Both the position numbers and the translations under genes were made by a program. From Stichopus chloronotus (Eukaryota > Echinodermata > Holothuroidea > Aspidochirotida > Stichopodidae): a stretch of DNA of 64,000 bases. Location of the stretch: assembly GCA_021234535.1 (NCBI GenBank), contig CM037833.1, positions 18,264,523-18,328,522 of the forward strand. Direction: 5' to 3'. Positions 61,970 through 64,000 of the stretch are shown piece after piece. The notes beneath the pieces were generated by a model. The model ran no database searches. It saw only the letters and a list, made by a program, of their open reading frames with translations, and was not told the origin of the DNA. Every line of letters starts with the position of its first letter. Position 1 is the stretch's first letter.

Positions 61970-62475
61970 TGTAAGTTACTTCGCGACATGTCATTAAAGC
62001 CACACATGAACGTTCTGTAGCGTTTCCGAGGCCTGATAGGCTTTATCCACTCCGGAGGTTCCCACGATGCCAGGTCGTGAATCAGTAGCGAGGCTACCAG
62101 ATTCATAACCCAGAGAACAAGGTACTACAAAAGAATACTCTGCGCACAAGTAATCTCTGTTTCGCTTGAACGCCCTGTACGGGACTTTAAAAGTATCTTT
62201 ATTCAGTTTTCAAAATAGTATATGAATTCGATCATGACATTGAGCATAAGTTTGAACACAATCTCTTTAAGTATTTACTAATAAAAACAATAATATTTAC
62301 ATGTAAACCATGCACACATGTCCGGTATGTGTTTTTACAATAGTTAAATGATTTTGTTCTACCCAAGTCTCTTAATTAGCTTTTAATTAAGCAATAATAA
62401 CATTTAACTCAGGATTTTGAGCAGTTCTATCAGAAGCTTTCTCTACGGAGGCTTGTAAAGGCCATTTACGTTACA
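61970..62475 (-). repeat. 3' LTR of a Ty3/gypsy-type element (putative)
   Basis: On the minus strand the sequence immediately after the polypurine tract begins TGTAACG (complement of cgttaca, 62469-62475). A plausible end ...AACTTACA is at 61970, giving 506 bases with 5-base inverted termini TGTAA/TTACA. The internal sequence is typical non-coding LTR. The 5' LTR is outside the window, so the ends cannot be confirmed by comparison. Confidence 0.55.
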
Positions 62476-62477
62476 CT

Positions 62478-62491
62478 GCCCCCCACCCTCT
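62478..62491 (-). promoter_or_regulatory. Polypurine tract
   Basis: Minus strand agagggtggggggc, followed by ag and the LTR start TGTAACG. A purine-rich tract directly 5' of the 3' LTR is the plus-strand primer of LTR retrotransposons. Confidence 0.6.
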
Positions 62492-63192
62492 AGAACTCGA
62501 CCCGAGTTCTAAAGGTATTCGAGTCTTGAAACAGGAAATGGACTTAAAATAATAAAAGTAAAGAAAAGGTCTCATACAAATGTTCGAAGGAAATGGAAAA
62601 GTATTTACAGGATATATACAATGTGATGGACTCTCCATAGGAGGTAACATACTTGGCAGTGTTTCGATTAATATTCATAAACAGTGTACTTCACACATTA
62701 CGTCACCGAAACTTGACATGTGACAAAACAATACCATCGTAAGCAATATACACCATTATAATGTGAACGTATATCCATGTAAGAGCAGCATTTAGATATA
62801 TGCACCGATAACTTTTATGCACAGGTACATTCATAAAGCACATCATCTCACAGTAATCATCAGAATGAGAAAAACTTAGCAATACGTCATTACCTTGAAA
62901 ATAAAAATAAAGGATAAGTGATAAATGATATTGATGAAGTCTTGGTAGCGCCCTTGACGCGAATATCCCTATCTTGGTGACCTAATTACATAAATTGACG
63001 CGGGCTAACCTAAGTCACATCCTATCAACGCGAAATCAACAATCAACGCGGTTGCTGCCCCTCGTCTTCATCAATCGTCTTGGTGGGTGTCGTCATCAGG
63101 TTGGTTAGGCAAAAATCCAAGCACTATATGGCAGCGTATGACCTTGCCTAAGGGCCTTCACCTTGCCATATAGCAGGTAGATACCGTTTCCA
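62492..63192 (-). other. Untranslated region between pol stop and polypurine tract
   Basis: About 700 bases with no recognisable envelope or other coding sequence; AT-rich and without a conserved frame. Confidence 0.45.
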
Positions 63193-64000
63193 TCAACCGT
63201 ACAGCAGAGGTTGACCAAACCAGTCAACAGTTCGCCTCGTCCTCTGGGGTCGTCGTCCGTCAGGTGATTGGTCAGGGTTGGTGGTCTGACAAGGAGTTGA
63301 TGAATTTGACATCGGTGGGTCAGTGTTTGATGTCTGACCATCTTCTGTTGCCTCGCCTGCGGTGGTAATAACAGAGTCGTTGAATGGAGCCACAGCAACT
63401 TCGTCAGTGGTTGTCATGGTGACCGGGTCATTGGCATCATCAAAAGCAGCCACATCATGTACCTCGGTTGTGCCAGTAGGCCGATTCACTTCCCATGTTG
63501 GAGGATTTCGTCCATCGTAGGGCAAGAGTTTGTTGTGGTGGACAATCTTTGGCTTACTGTGTGGACCCATCTGGACTCTGTATGTGACGTCGGATATCTT
63601 GCTGACGACTTTACCCTGTCCAATCCAAGATTTTGTGAGTTTGTTAGATAGTCCTTTCTTGCGTTTGGGTTCATACAGCCAGATGATGTCGTCTTCCTCG
63701 TATTTTCTCAAAGCTGACTTCCTGTCGTAGGTTTTGGCCTTCCATACGTCTGCCATATTCAGATATCGACGTGCCGACTCTCGCACTTTGTCCAGTCTCA
63801 TCTCAAGTGTGTCAACATATTCACAGTAGGTACTGACTCGATCCGCCGGATTCGGGCTTTCAACGAGGAGTGTGATAGGGATGGAAGCCTTCCTGCCCAT
63901 TAGAATTTCATAAGGTGAATGGCCTGTCGACTCGTGCACTGCAGATCTGTAACTCAGCATGACGAAAGGGAGCCAGCGGTCCCAGTCTCGTTGATCCGGG
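63193..64000 (-). CDS. pol: Ty3/gypsy-type pol, integrase C-terminal part (5' partial)
   Basis: The minus-strand frame is open from the window edge to a stop at 63193-63195. It begins with the end of the integrase catalytic core (RDWDRWLPFVMLSYRSAVHE, STGHSPYEILMGR), the standard signature of Metaviridae integrases. A helical linker follows, then the SH3-like C-terminal region (DDIIWLYEPKRKKGLSNKL, GQGKVVSKISDVTYRVQ, KPKIVHHNKLLPY). A polar tail ends PQRTRRTVDWFGQPLL-like, as gypsy pol proteins often do. No internal stop is seen over about 268 codons, so this copy may be young. It lies antisense to the NLR gene. The rest of pol and gag lie beyond the window. Confidence 0.9.
   Translation of the reverse strand, partial: PDQRDWDRWLPFVMLSYRSAVHESTGHSPYEILMGRKASIPITLLVESPNPADRVSTYCEYVDTLEMRLDKVRESARRYLNMADVWKAKTYDRKSALRKYEEDDIIWLYEPKRKKGLSNKLTKSWIGQGKVVSKISDVTYRVQMGPHSKPKIVHHNKLLPYDGRNPPTWEVNRPTGTTEVHDVAAFDDANDPVTMTTTDEVAVAPFNDSVITTAGEATEDGQTSNTDPPMSNSSTPCQTTNPDQSPDGRRPQRTRRTVDWFGQPLLYG

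Overview
This is an intron-rich, AT-rich metazoan window with long homopolymer runs, decayed transposons of several classes and no compact gene arrangement. The single large open frame (41.6-43.1 kb) is a NACHT NTPase exon of the expanded echinoderm NLR type. Together with V-set-like immunoglobulin exons this points to an echinoderm, most probably a sea cucumber. The organism call comes from recognising the protein style, not from a database search.

Layout. (1) 0-9.3 kb: three V-set-like Ig exons in one orientation, with different fates. 2.44 kb is a 5'-truncated remnant, 4.36 kb has a leader but a frameshift inside the Ig fold, and 7.42 kb is intact with a leader and a clean phase-1 donor. 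Between and around them are a (TA)n tract, a tandem duplication (6.0/6.3 kb), a dense array of about 16 short palindromes (7.8-8.3 kb), and a duplicated non-coding block (1.64-2.44 and 8.5-9.26 kb). (2) 9.5-34.4 kb: two diverged copies of one long segment (about 9.5-19.3 and 21.3-34.3 kb). Each copy contains the exons of a very small secreted peptide gene: ATG exon, hydrophobic signal exon, Cys-bearing exon. Copy 2 encodes a four-cysteine product; copy 1 stops early after a two-cysteine loop. LINE and other retroelement remnants lie inside the copies. (3) 36.4-38.9 kb: degenerate tandem repeats and a duplicated exon-like block. (4) 39.2-61.8 kb: a plus-strand NLR gene. Matching intron phases link a short exon (41.0 kb), the NACHT exon (41.6-43.1 kb) and two LRR-like exons (60.7 and 61.7 kb) across a 17.6-kb intron. 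That intron holds a decayed P-element-like (THAP) transposon. A 207-bp MITE with clear 6-bp target duplications lies just upstream. (5) 62.0-64.0 kb: the 3' end of a Ty3/gypsy-type LTR retrotransposon on the minus strand, running off the window.

How it fits together. The Ig exons and the NLR fit an innate-immunity neighbourhood, and a birth-and-death pattern (duplications plus decayed copies) is visible in the Ig and peptide genes. Whether the Ig exons, the peptide genes and the NLR are functionally linked cannot be decided from sequence alone. The most interesting candidate for something undescribed is the duplicated small secreted peptide gene with fast-diverging cysteine-bearing exons and two possible terminal exons. 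The palindrome array is second. Exon joins are inferred from splice consensus and phase and need transcript support.
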